From Spirochaetia bacterium (GTDB lineage Bacteria; Spirochaetota; Spirochaetia; CADAEX01), in assembly GCA_017535435.1 (NCBI GenBank), contig JAFXTY010000017.1, positions 1 to 51,302 on the forward strand: 51,302 bases of DNA, given 5' to 3'. Shown piece by piece: positions 35,765-44,683 of the stretch; within the stretch, counting starts at the first letter, position 1, and each line of letters opens with the position of its first letter. The translations under genes were made by a program, and so were the position numbers. The notes below the pieces were generated by a model that did no database searches, was not told where the DNA came from, and was given only the letters and a program-made list of their open reading frames with translations.

Positions 35765-36512
35765 GATATTCCTTAGTATACAGGGAATCGGGCTGTTTGT
35801 TAAGGGATGGATTTTTTATATCCACGGTGGTGCGCTCATATTCGGTCTTGTCCCCCACCTTGCGGAACACCAGGTGATCCTGGATTATGATCTTCGCAGG
35901 AACCCAGCGCTTGCCCACCTTCTGGTAGCTTGGAAATGCAGATGTCCTCATAAGCTGTCCCGAGAGGCTGTAGTCCTCCAGCTTCCGCACAAGATTGTCA
36001 TCCGACACCCATATCTTCACCTTCGGGAAGGAGACGCTTTTGGTGTTGGCCTCAAGATCAAACACAGTGCAGTTGAACTTTCCCAGCTTCTCCTGCTTTA
36101 CACTTTTAATATCATAGTTGCCCGAGTAGTTGGAGCCGGTAAAGTCAGATACCCGGAAGCTTGAGTTCTGGAACCGCTCCTTGGCGCTGGTGAAGGTGAA
36201 GCCCTTGCCTATAGGGTCATAGAGCCACAGGTTGTTCCCCTGCTTAAGGTAGCCCTTGCCCTTGTCAGCCACAGGCTGAAGCACCAGGACAACAAACTTC
36301 TCCTCGCTGTCCCGGCGGAACATGGCCGCAACAGTTGTGGAGGAAGATCCGTCCGGATCCCGCTTGACAATAGTATATTCTGCAGAAAGATCCGACTCCT
36401 TGAAGGTGACCAGCTCGTCCACCTCCTTGAGCATCTTTACATAATCGGGCTCTGCATAGACAGAGCAGACCATTCCTAAAAGCAATAATGCAACAATTAT
36501 CTGTTTTTTCAT
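35742..36512 (-). CDS. LolA-like outer-membrane lipoprotein-sorting protein
   Basis: 256 residues from ATG 36512, preferred to a TTG two codons earlier because AAAGGA stands 6 bases before it. Signal peptide ending CSVYAE. The mature part carries NLWLYDPIGKGF and KVGKRWVPAKIIIQDHL, features of the COG2834 family of periplasmic lipid- or lipoprotein-binding proteins. Located directly after two MacB-type permeases and before a barrel gene, it is likely the periplasmic carrier of that exporter. Confidence 0.82.
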   Translation of the reverse strand: MKKQIIVALLLLGMVCSVYAEPDYVKMLKEVDELVTFKESDLSAEYTIVKRDPDGSSSTTVAAMFRRDSEEKFVVLVLQPVADKGKGYLKQGNNLWLYDPIGKGFTFTSAKERFQNSSFRVSDFTGSNYSGNYDIKSVKQEKLGKFNCTVFDLEANTKSVSFPKVKIWVSDDNLVRKLEDYSLSGQLMRTSAFPSYQKVGKRWVPAKIIIQDHLVFRKVGDKTEYERTTVDIKNPSLNKQPDSLYTKEYLERVNTK

Positions 36513-36514
36513 AA

Positions 36515-37804
36515 TCAATCCTTTCTAAGGGCCTGGGCCGGAGGCATCTTAGATGCCTGGTCTGCAGGTCTCCAGGCCGCAGCTAATACAGCCGCCAGCA
36601 TGAAGAACAGGTTCAATGCCACAGAACGGAGCCCTATAAAGCACTGGAGCCTGCCGTTCTCGGTAAACATTCCCGCCGCAGTAACCTTACTTAAATCAAA
36701 CAATCCCACAAAGTGAAAGGTTACAAGACCCAGGGCAAATCCAAGGGCCGAGGCAATCAGAGCCAGGGCTGCGGCCTCATACAGGAATATCCTCTTCACA
36801 TCCGAAGCCTGCATGCCGATAGCCCGCATGGTACCTATCTCCCGGGTCCGCTCGTAGACAATAACCCGGTAGGTGTTGAGAATTCCTATCATAACTATGA
36901 CAAGGAAGATGAAAAGGACAAAATAGGTACAGAGGAGGAATGCGTCCAGCAGGCTCTTGAGCTGCTCCAGCTGGGCGTTGACAGACATCACGGCAGCCAC
37001 CTCCTTGTCGTTACCCCGGTTTCCGGATCTGTATTCACTGAAGTCGTGACGGGTATGGATAGGGGGGAACACATCCTTGGTCTTGGCAAACTCAAGTCTG
37101 AGCCTCTCGGTAATCAGGGGGATATTGCTCCCCTCCTTGGCATATACTGCAATCTCGGTGGCCCAGCCGGGATCCTTGTCCATTATTATATTTAGCTCCT
37201 CCCGGTTCATATAGGCGGCATATCCGAATATATTGGTCTCGTCAAAAATGCCCTTGACTATCATGTTCTCGGTGTTGTACTGGCCCTCTTCTGTCTTCAG
37301 ATAGATTATGACGTCATCCCCCAGCCTTGCTCCTAAAAGACGGGCCGCCTCGGTGCTTATTATGATGCCGTTCCTGCCCTCAGGACCGGAAAGGCCCTCG
37401 ATTCCACCCTCCACAAAAGGGAGCTTGGAAAGTTCCTTCCCCTCGGTCTCAACATCAGCCCCTATGACACGGAGCAGCCTGATATAGTTGCCGCCGAAGA
37501 AAAGCCTCACTTCCTTGCCGTAGTAGACAGAGCGGGGGGAAACTGCCCTGAAGGGGAGCCGGGAATGGTTGATTATATCCACGTAGCTTTTGGAATCGGG
37601 AATGGACATACCAGTGTTTTCAAAGCCGTAGACAATGATATGGCCCGAGAAATAGCGGGCAGCCTTGGTCTTTATAGTCTCCAGGGCACCGTAGGAAAGG
37701 CCTGTCAGCACTGTTATGAGCATAAAGCCCACAGCCACAGCCAGAGCCATGAGGGCATAGCGTTTGCGCTGGAGAAACAGGTTCCGGAGGGCAAAGAGGA
37801 ACAT
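36515..37804 (-). CDS. MacB/FtsX-type ABC permease
   Basis: 429 residues. One N-terminal helix, a periplasmic domain of about 250 residues, and three C-terminal helices of the FtsX domain, with YERTREIGTMRAIGM (the coupling helix that meets the ATPase). Begins FALRNLFLQRKRY, typical of the LolC/E-MacB group. Sits 2 bases after its partner permease gene and probably forms a heterodimer with it and the ATPase encoded at 33865. Confidence 0.9.
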   Translation of the reverse strand: MFLFALRNLFLQRKRYALMALAVAVGFMLITVLTGLSYGALETIKTKAARYFSGHIIVYGFENTGMSIPDSKSYVDIINHSRLPFRAVSPRSVYYGKEVRLFFGGNYIRLLRVIGADVETEGKELSKLPFVEGGIEGLSGPEGRNGIIISTEAARLLGARLGDDVIIYLKTEEGQYNTENMIVKGIFDETNIFGYAAYMNREELNIIMDKDPGWATEIAVYAKEGSNIPLITERLRLEFAKTKDVFPPIHTRHDFSEYRSGNRGNDKEVAAVMSVNAQLEQLKSLLDAFLLCTYFVLFIFLVIVMIGILNTYRVIVYERTREIGTMRAIGMQASDVKRIFLYEAAALALIASALGFALGLVTFHFVGLFDLSKVTAAGMFTENGRLQCFIGLRSVALNLFFMLAAVLAAAWRPADQASKMPPAQALRKD

Positions 37805-37806
37805 GA

Positions 37807-39264
37807 CTAGCCCCTCCCCATTATAGTCACAGGCTGTATCTTAACAGCCAGGGATACAGGATAAATCCAGGAGAGGGCCCCTACCAGGGCTGCCCCTGCA
37901 AAATGGAGTGCTATATTCTTGAAAGTGACCACAGGACGGAGCACATCCCCACCGAACATAGTTATAAGCAGGTCGTTGTGGAGGGCTATACCGCCGGAGA
38001 AGGCAGCAGAGGCTATGATGCCGATTATTATGCCTATAGTGGCGGCTGTAAGGGTAAGCATCATGGATTCAGCTATGAACAGGGCACTTATAAAAGGCTT
38101 GCCTGCCCCTATGCCCCTCATGGTGCCTATCTCGTAGCTCCGCTCAAGGACAGATATCACCAGGGCGTTCACTATGACAAGCACAGCTCCGATTATGATA
38201 AAGAGGATCCCCACGTTGAAGGCAGCCTTGAGGGCAAACACCATCTGGGCACTCAGTCCGGCACCCTTGCGCCAGCCCTTTATCTCCACATTCCAATGGT
38301 TGTCATTGGCCAGTGCGACAAGCTCCTTCCTAAGCTGTTTCTCCTCTCCTTCCTTTGCCTTGAAAAGTACAAAGCTCCAGGCGGAGGAGGAAACCTGGGC
38401 AAGGGCATCCCGCTCTGTGGTGTCGGCCAGTATGGATTCTATCTTATCCAAGGAGAACTCATCTCCCTGGGCTTTTTCAGTATCCTCTGCCTCTGAGAAA
38501 AGAGTATCCATGTCAAAGTCATCAGATGCAGCAGACTCTTCTGCCTTATCGCCGCTGTCTGCCACAAGGTTTCCGGCAGTATAGTCTATAAGCCCCCTCA
38601 CTATGGTGGGGTCGGCAAGGATTATAGAATCGAAGGGGGCTGTCTGGTTTATGTAGCTGTGACAGCCGGCATAGGTGCCCTTGCGGATCTTGAAGCTGCC
38701 GTTGGAGTAGAGGCTGAGCTTAACCTCCTCTCCTATAACCAGGGGCCGCTTAAGCTCTTTCTCGGCCTCCTCCTTTATTGTCCGGCACAGGAATATGCCC
38801 CCTTCTGCTATGCCAGCAGGGTTTCCGGATACAATCTCTATATCCCGGCATACTTTAAAGTAGCTTTCAGGCACTATGCCGAATACGGCCGAAGTACCTC
38901 TGTAATCCCCTATCTCCACACCGGCAGCTCCGGAGACCACCGGGGTATAGGCCTGGGCAGCCTCAAGGGAGTCAAAAGCCTCTGAGATATCAGCATAGCT
39001 CGGGATAGAGGGGATGACCTCATAGTCATCTATGACAGGAATCTCGTTGCCGAAAAGGGAGAAGGGGGTCTCAGACTCGGATGCCATCACCACATCGCCG
39101 GTAAGGCTGCCCACGAAGGAGGTGCGGACACCCTGGTCTGCGCTCTCGAACACAGAGTTGGCAAAAAAGAGGAAAGCCATACCCAGGGCTATCAAGGTGC
39201 CCAGCAGTATGGTCTTCCGGGTATTGCGACAAATATTCCTGAATGCAATCTTTAAAATCAACAT
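37807..39264 (-). CDS. MacB/FtsX-type ABC permease with acidic insertion
   Basis: 485 residues from ATG 39264, which gives the standard beginning MLILKIAFRNICRN and overlaps the upstream stop by 7 bases. Same topology as the next gene: helix, periplasmic domain, FtsX helices with LERSYEIGTMRGIGAG. Unlike that gene it carries a strongly acidic, low-complexity insertion of about 45 residues (around SAASDDFDMDTLFSEAEDT) in the periplasmic domain, perhaps for docking a carrier or ions. Confidence 0.9.
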   Translation of the reverse strand: MLILKIAFRNICRNTRKTILLGTLIALGMAFLFFANSVFESADQGVRTSFVGSLTGDVVMASESETPFSLFGNEIPVIDDYEVIPSIPSYADISEAFDSLEAAQAYTPVVSGAAGVEIGDYRGTSAVFGIVPESYFKVCRDIEIVSGNPAGIAEGGIFLCRTIKEEAEKELKRPLVIGEEVKLSLYSNGSFKIRKGTYAGCHSYINQTAPFDSIILADPTIVRGLIDYTAGNLVADSGDKAEESAASDDFDMDTLFSEAEDTEKAQGDEFSLDKIESILADTTERDALAQVSSSAWSFVLFKAKEGEEKQLRKELVALANDNHWNVEIKGWRKGAGLSAQMVFALKAAFNVGILFIIIGAVLVIVNALVISVLERSYEIGTMRGIGAGKPFISALFIAESMMLTLTAATIGIIIGIIASAAFSGGIALHNDLLITMFGGDVLRPVVTFKNIALHFAGAALVGALSWIYPVSLAVKIQPVTIMGRG

Positions 39265-40130
39265 GAACTGCGGTACTGTCTCACAAATTCCTTGTAATCT
39301 TCCACAGGAGATGTGTAGGTGAAAATCTGGTAGTCTGGCTTTCCTGTCCAATAACCGTAAAGATCGAACTTCTCGGCAACTCCAGGGTCTTTCTTAAAGG
39401 CCTCTTTCTTTATAGTGATGACAGGACAGCGCCTGTCGCCGATGATATATTCCTCCGGGATTGCACTGCAGATAAGGTCCGACACTTTGTTTATCCGGTC
39501 CCGGAACTGCTCCAGGTCAAAGCTCTTGAGCACTCTGCAGAAATGCTCATAGATGAAAGTCGGCGATGTATTAGGGGTCTGATGACGGTCTGCATAGTCC
39601 TTGTAGCGCCGCAGGTTGAGGTAGGAGTAGACATCACTGTCCAAGCAGTGCTCCCACTGGTCCTTTTTGACACACACAACGGCAAGCCCCACATAGGAGG
39701 CAAGCTGCTTGTTGAGGCATGAGCACATAACCTTGGTTCCCTTTGGCAGATCATAGTATGGGAAGGCGCTCACTGCATCCACAATGCAGTTCTCCTTAGA
39801 GAAAGGGGCAGAGATGCTGGTCTCCAGACGGCAGTACATCTCGGTCTCGGGATAGGACTCCTTCTTAGGATAGTTCTGGAGCATCTGGTTCCACCTGTTC
39901 TTGAACTCCCCCTCATAACCTGCCATCTTTATCCGGTACTTCATGGAGAACATGGTGGCCTCCACTCCTACTGTGGCGCTGCCGGGGATAAAGAGGATAT
40001 CGTAATCCTCAAGGCCGAATTTGACAGCAAAAAGCTCCCTCACCTGGTCAAAAAGCTTGAAGAAGCTCTGATCCCTGTGGGAACTGTGGATACTTACGGT
40101 GTCTTTAAAATAGGTGTTAGGTCCAAACAT
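39258..40130 (-). CDS. class V aminotransferase-like PLP enzyme (aminoethylphosphonate transaminase-like)
   Basis: 290 residues from ATG 40130, preceded by AAGGA; the longer frame from 40214 is discarded. GPNTYFKDTVSIHSSHRDQSF parallels the GP and HR motifs at the start of class V enzymes, and FIPGSATVGVEA the GSGTxAVEA cofactor loop. The likely Schiff-base lysine is Lys141 in CLNKQLASYVG. It is shorter than the normal 360-380 residues, so the C-terminal domain is reduced. In this operon it may make an amino sugar or an aminoethyl-type substituent; the substrate is unknown. Confidence 0.65.
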   Translation of the reverse strand: MFGPNTYFKDTVSIHSSHRDQSFFKLFDQVRELFAVKFGLEDYDILFIPGSATVGVEATMFSMKYRIKMAGYEGEFKNRWNQMLQNYPKKESYPETEMYCRLETSISAPFSKENCIVDAVSAFPYYDLPKGTKVMCSCLNKQLASYVGLAVVCVKKDQWEHCLDSDVYSYLNLRRYKDYADRHQTPNTSPTFIYEHFCRVLKSFDLEQFRDRINKVSDLICSAIPEEYIIGDRRCPVITIKKEAFKKDPGVAEKFDLYGYWTGKPDYQIFTYTSPVEDYKEFVRQYRSSC

Positions 40131-40135
40131 AAGCT

Positions 40136-41356
40136 CTATCCTTCTGCGACCTCCTGCTGCACCTGAACCATATAGTCGGCAATACGGGATCCGGCCTGGC
40201 CTTGGTGCTGCCAAGCCTTCTTCTTTGCCAGTCTGCGGTTCTCTGCAGAAGCAGGGTCGTCTGCAATATTTTTTATAATCTCTCCAATCCGGGGGAAGTC
40301 CTCTTCCTTAAGCTCCTTGCCTATCTGGCTCAGAACCTGGAACTGCCACAGGGGATGGGGTACTTTTCCTGCATCATAGGGCCTTGGGTCAAAATCCCCC
40401 ACCGCAGCCAGGAATGGCTTGTCCCGGAGGAAGGCAAAATCCAAGGTGATACTGGAAAAATCAGAAATCATTATATCAGCTTTTGAAATAGATACAATAT
40501 TATCAGGGTCAAAATCCCATATTATATTATTATTTTTATTATATTTAGCCTGAAGACGGGCTATAAGATCCTTCTCCACCACCTTGGACTGAGGATGAGG
40601 CCGCACTATGATGTTCCACCCAGTTTCTGCCAATGGGTCCAGCAGCTTCTCGCTATAAAGGGTCAGGAGACCGCTTGCTCCCCAGGAGGGAGAGACCAGC
40701 ACAGTAAATGGATGCTCTCCGGCAGATTTCATTTCTTCAAGCCGTGCCCCCTGCACATCCAGGTATGGGCAGCCCACAGTAATCAGCCGTTTAGGGGGCA
40801 GACCCCGGAGCTTCTCAAGGTATCTTATATCATCCCCCTGCCAGTCGCCGGCAAGGAGCACAGAATCAAAGTAATCCAGGCCATACCGCTTATAGGTGGT
40901 GGCATCGTTAATCATGTGGACCACATGGCAGTAGTGCTTAATGCCCTTTGACCGCTTGAGCTGGAACACATCCAGCCCCGGGGTGGTCATTAGGCATACA
41001 TCTGCCTCCATCAGGTTGAGCCTGGCATAGGCCTTGTTGCCCTCCCCTATGTATTCTGGCTTTACATGCTGCCAATCCTGGGCAAAAACAGGGTCGTCCT
41101 GAGCAGAAGTGTAGTAGACAAGGGGGATACCCCGCCTCTCAAACTCCTCCACCACCGGCTTGAAGGTGTTCCAGTACTGGCACCCCTCGTTGTAGATCAA
41201 ATAGGGAATCCTTTTCCCTTTGCCCCCTTTCTTCCCTGCAAACAGAAGGCGCAGTTTGATCAGCACACCACGGAAGGCAAAATAGCCCAAGGCAAAGAGG
41301 CTTATGAGCACCGAAAAAAGCATGCTGCCTGTACCTGGGTCTATGTAAAGCATCAC
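40136..41356 (-). CDS. CDP-glycerol glycerophosphotransferase-like protein with LDPGTGS-type anchor (copy 2)
   Basis: 406 residues, paralogue of the protein at 25549. MLYIDPGTGSMLFSVLISL and one helix, then a basic stretch and a Glyphos_transf domain with VHMINDATTY (the equivalent of copy 1's FHAPADIG, histidine kept), SPSWGASG, IVRPHPQSK and ISDFSSITLDFAFL. Overlaps the preceding YidC-like/sulfatase gene by 4 bases, as copy 1 does. A local A/T-rich patch around 40505-40550 encodes an asparagine run. The donor may be CDP-glycerol or the product of the TarI-like enzyme at 47932. Confidence 0.82.
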   Translation of the reverse strand: MMLYIDPGTGSMLFSVLISLFALGYFAFRGVLIKLRLLFAGKKGGKGKRIPYLIYNEGCQYWNTFKPVVEEFERRGIPLVYYTSAQDDPVFAQDWQHVKPEYIGEGNKAYARLNLMEADVCLMTTPGLDVFQLKRSKGIKHYCHVVHMINDATTYKRYGLDYFDSVLLAGDWQGDDIRYLEKLRGLPPKRLITVGCPYLDVQGARLEEMKSAGEHPFTVLVSPSWGASGLLTLYSEKLLDPLAETGWNIIVRPHPQSKVVEKDLIARLQAKYNKNNNIIWDFDPDNIVSISKADIMISDFSSITLDFAFLRDKPFLAAVGDFDPRPYDAGKVPHPLWQFQVLSQIGKELKEEDFPRIGEIIKNIADDPASAENRRLAKKKAWQHQGQAGSRIADYMVQVQQEVAEG

Positions 41357-43914
41357 TTAAGCTTCTCCCAGTTGGCCGCCTTGAAGATATTGTCTTTTAC
41401 CCGATACTTTTCGGTATAATTTAAAGTATATTTACCATGGTCACCGATTTCTCCGGGACCAGTCACTACTGTCATTCCATTCTTTTTCCCCGCCATGTCA
41501 AAAGCAGGGGGTTCCGAGATTCCTTTAGTAGCCAAGAATGCTATATCAGCAATGGTCATGAAGGTGCTGTCTTCCTGTATCTCATGCTCAGCCCCAAAGT
41601 CCTTATACATAAGAATTGCATTCCAGGCCGCCAGTTCTTTCTTATCAAAGTCGGTATCCAAAGTACGGTTCTCGCCCATGAAATCACGGCCATGATCAGA
41701 AGCTATTACAATACGGGTGTTATCGTAGACTCCGTTCTGTCTCATCCAGGCAAACCACTGCCCCAGCATTCTCAAAGCGGCAGCGTTGACATGATAATGC
41801 AAAAAAACCTTATCTCCGCCGAACCGGTTCTGGCCCTTGTCAGTTATCTCAGCCTGCAGCACATACTCAGGATACTGCATCCAGGCAGGCTCATGGGTCA
41901 GGTCGTTGTCCACAGCCATATAGGATCCGGCTCCATCTGTAACATCAGAGAGCTCCGGCAGATAATCAAGGGCAGAATAATATTTTATTGTAAGTGAATT
42001 CTCATCCTTAGCCTTTTCTTTTATAGAGCTCCACCAGCCCCCATGGTCATAAAGGACTCCTCTGAGGGATACTGGGCAGACACGGAAGAAATCAAAGAAA
42101 AGGAAATCCCTCTTCATAAAATCAGAGAGGACAAAGCCTGACAGCTCCATCCCATGCTCCCACCGCCACAGCTTATCGTAACGCCCGGCGATATTTAAAG
42201 CATGTATCTCTTTACTAAATATAGAATTATCTGGGGTCCAGCTATAGTTGGCCATAGGGGCGTCAGTAACAGTCACTCTATATCCCTGCCTCAGGAAATA
42301 GGTGGGCAAAACCCGCAATGCCTCATTGTGCTTGTGGATTAAAAGTTCTTTCTTGCGCTCATTTATCCTTTGGGGGAGGTAGTCATACCCCCCGAACAAA
42401 GCGGGGGATGAGAAGATAGTGCTGTCCCCGGGCGCCAGTGTGTTGGGATAATATACAAAGCCCCGGTAGTTTTCCTTCACCTGAGGCAACTCTTTCATTA
42501 TGTAAGGGACAAAGGAACTTATTCCCCGGTCCAGCATTATAACCAGCACATTTTTTCCAGTTCGGCTAAAATGGTAAACAGGGTTTATGGTGTCATCAGC
42601 CCCCTTGTTGGAGCTGTCGGCCACAATTGCCTTGAAGCGCTGGAACTCGCTGTTGATCTTGGCAACATTGAAGATTGAGAAGGCCAGCAGGGTCAGCACA
42701 AGTATGGTGCAGATGCTCTTAACCTGCTTGAGCCACCCCTTGGAGAGGACAAAAAGCACCCCGCCCACCACTACAAGCATGGTGGCTATATCGATAGGGA
42801 ATTTTGCCAGCTCGTTCTTTATCTTTAGGCCGTTCTCAAAGATAAGGCCGTTCTGAACCAGCACAGTACCGTAGCCCCCGGCAAACATATAGGTGTTGAT
42901 CAGGGCACCTACGATTCCAGCAAACAGCAGGAAGGTGAACACTGTCTGGGTCTTCCTGGAGAACAGGAAGTAGAGCGCCACTATCCACACCGCGATTCCC
43001 ATGGTCTGAAGGAAGGGGAACTGGAATATTCCCAGCGGGCTCTCGTATGGCTCAATATAGGAGAACTCCTGCACCGAGGAGCAGATGAGGGATGATGGAA
43101 TCACCGCCCCTACCAGAAGGAGGAAGGCAACACAGCATAGGAAAAAAATACCGAACCGCAGTCTGTTCTCTTGATAGAGAGGCACCAGGGGCCACTTGCA
43201 GAAACAGTATACTTTTTGAAGACCCTTTTCTAAGGTCTCTGGCTTTTTAAACTTGACCTTGTAGCAAATATTCTTGCAGAGGGAGAAGACATTGTTCAGG
43301 GTCCAATAGAATACCAGACCTGCCGGAGAATTATACAGCAGCACCAGGAAAAGGGCCGCCATACCGTATAGCTGCAGCTTCTCCTTGAATGCAAAACCTT
43401 TGACATAGACTGCACTGGCCACAATGTTTATTATGGTCATGGCTATGGGGAGCACATTTACCTGGAAGCCGCCGATGCTGAACAGCTGATCAGGAGCACC
43501 CAGATCCCTGATGAACCAGAGGCTCTGCCCCTTAAGCATCTCCAAGTTGGACAGATACACATAGGCTGCTATGAAAAAAGGAACCTGGATCATCAGGCTT
43601 ATGGAGCTGCGGAGCGCCATCACCGGATGATAATGGTTCTGCCGGTAAAAGGTGGAGAGGATCATATACCGCTCATCCCCCTTGAACACAGCTTTTATCT
43701 CGTCAATCTCGGGTTTGAATGCCTTCTGGATATCCCGCTCCTTCTGCTGCCACCGCTCTGCAATTATATAGAGGGGCAGGGAGAGAAAGCTGACTGCCAG
43801 ACTCACCGCCGCCAGCGATATACCGCAGTTTTCCCATCGCCAGTAGGAAAGCTGGAACACCAGCTCAATCAGGAGTTCTATAGGATATATGAAAATCAGA
43901 TATAAAATGTTCAT
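41353..43914 (-). CDS. YidC-like domain fused to sulfatase/phosphoglycerol-transferase-like domain (copy 2)
   Basis: 853 residues. Same order as copy 1: Oxa1/YidC-like part (residues 1-225: LMIQVPFFIAAYVYLS, LPIAMTIINIV, SPAGLVFYWTLNNVFS) with Ser42 in place of the insertase arginine, more helices, then the sulfatase-type domain. The metal Asp is in VLVIMLDRG, the probable nucleophile Thr in TIFSSPALFGG, and a late ASDHGRDF. It lacks about 120 residues of central membrane region found in copy 1. Its neighbour is again the LDPGTGS glycerophosphotransferase. Likely an extracytoplasmic phosphotransferase; YidC-type insertion is doubtful. Confidence 0.8.
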   Translation of the reverse strand: MNILYLIFIYPIELLIELVFQLSYWRWENCGISLAAVSLAVSFLSLPLYIIAERWQQKERDIQKAFKPEIDEIKAVFKGDERYMILSTFYRQNHYHPVMALRSSISLMIQVPFFIAAYVYLSNLEMLKGQSLWFIRDLGAPDQLFSIGGFQVNVLPIAMTIINIVASAVYVKGFAFKEKLQLYGMAALFLVLLYNSPAGLVFYWTLNNVFSLCKNICYKVKFKKPETLEKGLQKVYCFCKWPLVPLYQENRLRFGIFFLCCVAFLLLVGAVIPSSLICSSVQEFSYIEPYESPLGIFQFPFLQTMGIAVWIVALYFLFSRKTQTVFTFLLFAGIVGALINTYMFAGGYGTVLVQNGLIFENGLKIKNELAKFPIDIATMLVVVGGVLFVLSKGWLKQVKSICTILVLTLLAFSIFNVAKINSEFQRFKAIVADSSNKGADDTINPVYHFSRTGKNVLVIMLDRGISSFVPYIMKELPQVKENYRGFVYYPNTLAPGDSTIFSSPALFGGYDYLPQRINERKKELLIHKHNEALRVLPTYFLRQGYRVTVTDAPMANYSWTPDNSIFSKEIHALNIAGRYDKLWRWEHGMELSGFVLSDFMKRDFLFFDFFRVCPVSLRGVLYDHGGWWSSIKEKAKDENSLTIKYYSALDYLPELSDVTDGAGSYMAVDNDLTHEPAWMQYPEYVLQAEITDKGQNRFGGDKVFLHYHVNAAALRMLGQWFAWMRQNGVYDNTRIVIASDHGRDFMGENRTLDTDFDKKELAAWNAILMYKDFGAEHEIQEDSTFMTIADIAFLATKGISEPPAFDMAGKKNGMTVVTGPGEIGDHGKYTLNYTEKYRVKDNIFKAANWEKLK

Positions 43915-43933
43915 GCTTAAACGGGTGGGCGGG

Positions 43934-44683
43934 TTATTTCAACCTTTTTCCAAGCCCTTTGATTGCATACTTCATAAAGTGCAATACAGAAGCTCTAAAG
44001 GACAAACCTAGCTCCTTGCGATAGATAGTCCAAGTCCAGGACAAGGCCTTAAGCTTGCTGCCGGAGACCGATGTACCGCTTTCCCGGTAATAGGCTTCCA
44101 CAGTACCTGTGTTACGGGCCACAAAACCCTTCTGGAGCACCTGGAGCCACATAAGGTAGTCCTCGTGGTGGATCTCTTTCTGGAATACCTTGCCTACCTT
44201 GGCTGTATCGTACATTCCGGTAAGGTTGCCTATGCAGTTGCCGTCTAAAAGCTGGTCAAAGCTTACCACTGCCGGGGAGGTGACCACGGCAGGGCGCACA
44301 TTGCCGTAGCTATCCATCTTCTTGTAGAAGGAGAATGCGGCAGCACAGTCAGCTTTTTCGAAAAGGGGCAGCTGGTGCTCAAGTTTGTCCGGCAGCCACT
44401 GGTCATCGCAGTCCAAAAACGCGATAAACCGCCCGGAGGCAGCCTCAATTCCCACATTCCGCGGGGTGGCAGGCTTGCCGGTAGGAGCTGGTGTATGGAG
44501 CAGCTTGATACGGCTGTCCTTGGCACAGTACTCTTCTGCTATTGCTGCACTCGCGTCGGTGGAAACATCATCAACTATAAAGAGTTCCCAGTCAGCATAA
44601 GTCTGAGCCAAAACCGAGTCCACCGCCTGACGGAGTGTTGCTGAGCCATTATGGCATGGCATTATAACAGATACAGTCGCCAT
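43934..44683 (-). CDS. GT2 glycosyltransferase
   Basis: 249 residues. SVIMPCHNGSATLRQAVDSV, FIVDDVSTDAS and IAFLDCDDQW form the GT2 nucleotide and metal sites. No helices. The ATG shares one base with the preceding stop (TAATG). Domain order resembles capsular and O-antigen transferases with unknown sugar specificity. Fits an assembly step for the glycan made by this operon. Confidence 0.86.
   Translation of the reverse strand: MATVSVIMPCHNGSATLRQAVDSVLAQTYADWELFIVDDVSTDASAAIAEEYCAKDSRIKLLHTPAPTGKPATPRNVGIEAASGRFIAFLDCDDQWLPDKLEHQLPLFEKADCAAAFSFYKKMDSYGNVRPAVVTSPAVVSFDQLLDGNCIGNLTGMYDTAKVGKVFQKEIHHEDYLMWLQVLQKGFVARNTGTVEAYYRESGTSVSGSKLKALSWTWTIYRKELGLSFRASVLHFMKYAIKGLGKRLK

Noticed and set aside
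40505-40550. A/T triplet run that could be a phase-variation repeat
   Set aside because: It is an irregular mix encoding an Asn-rich loop, not a uniform repeat, and triplet changes would not shift the frame.
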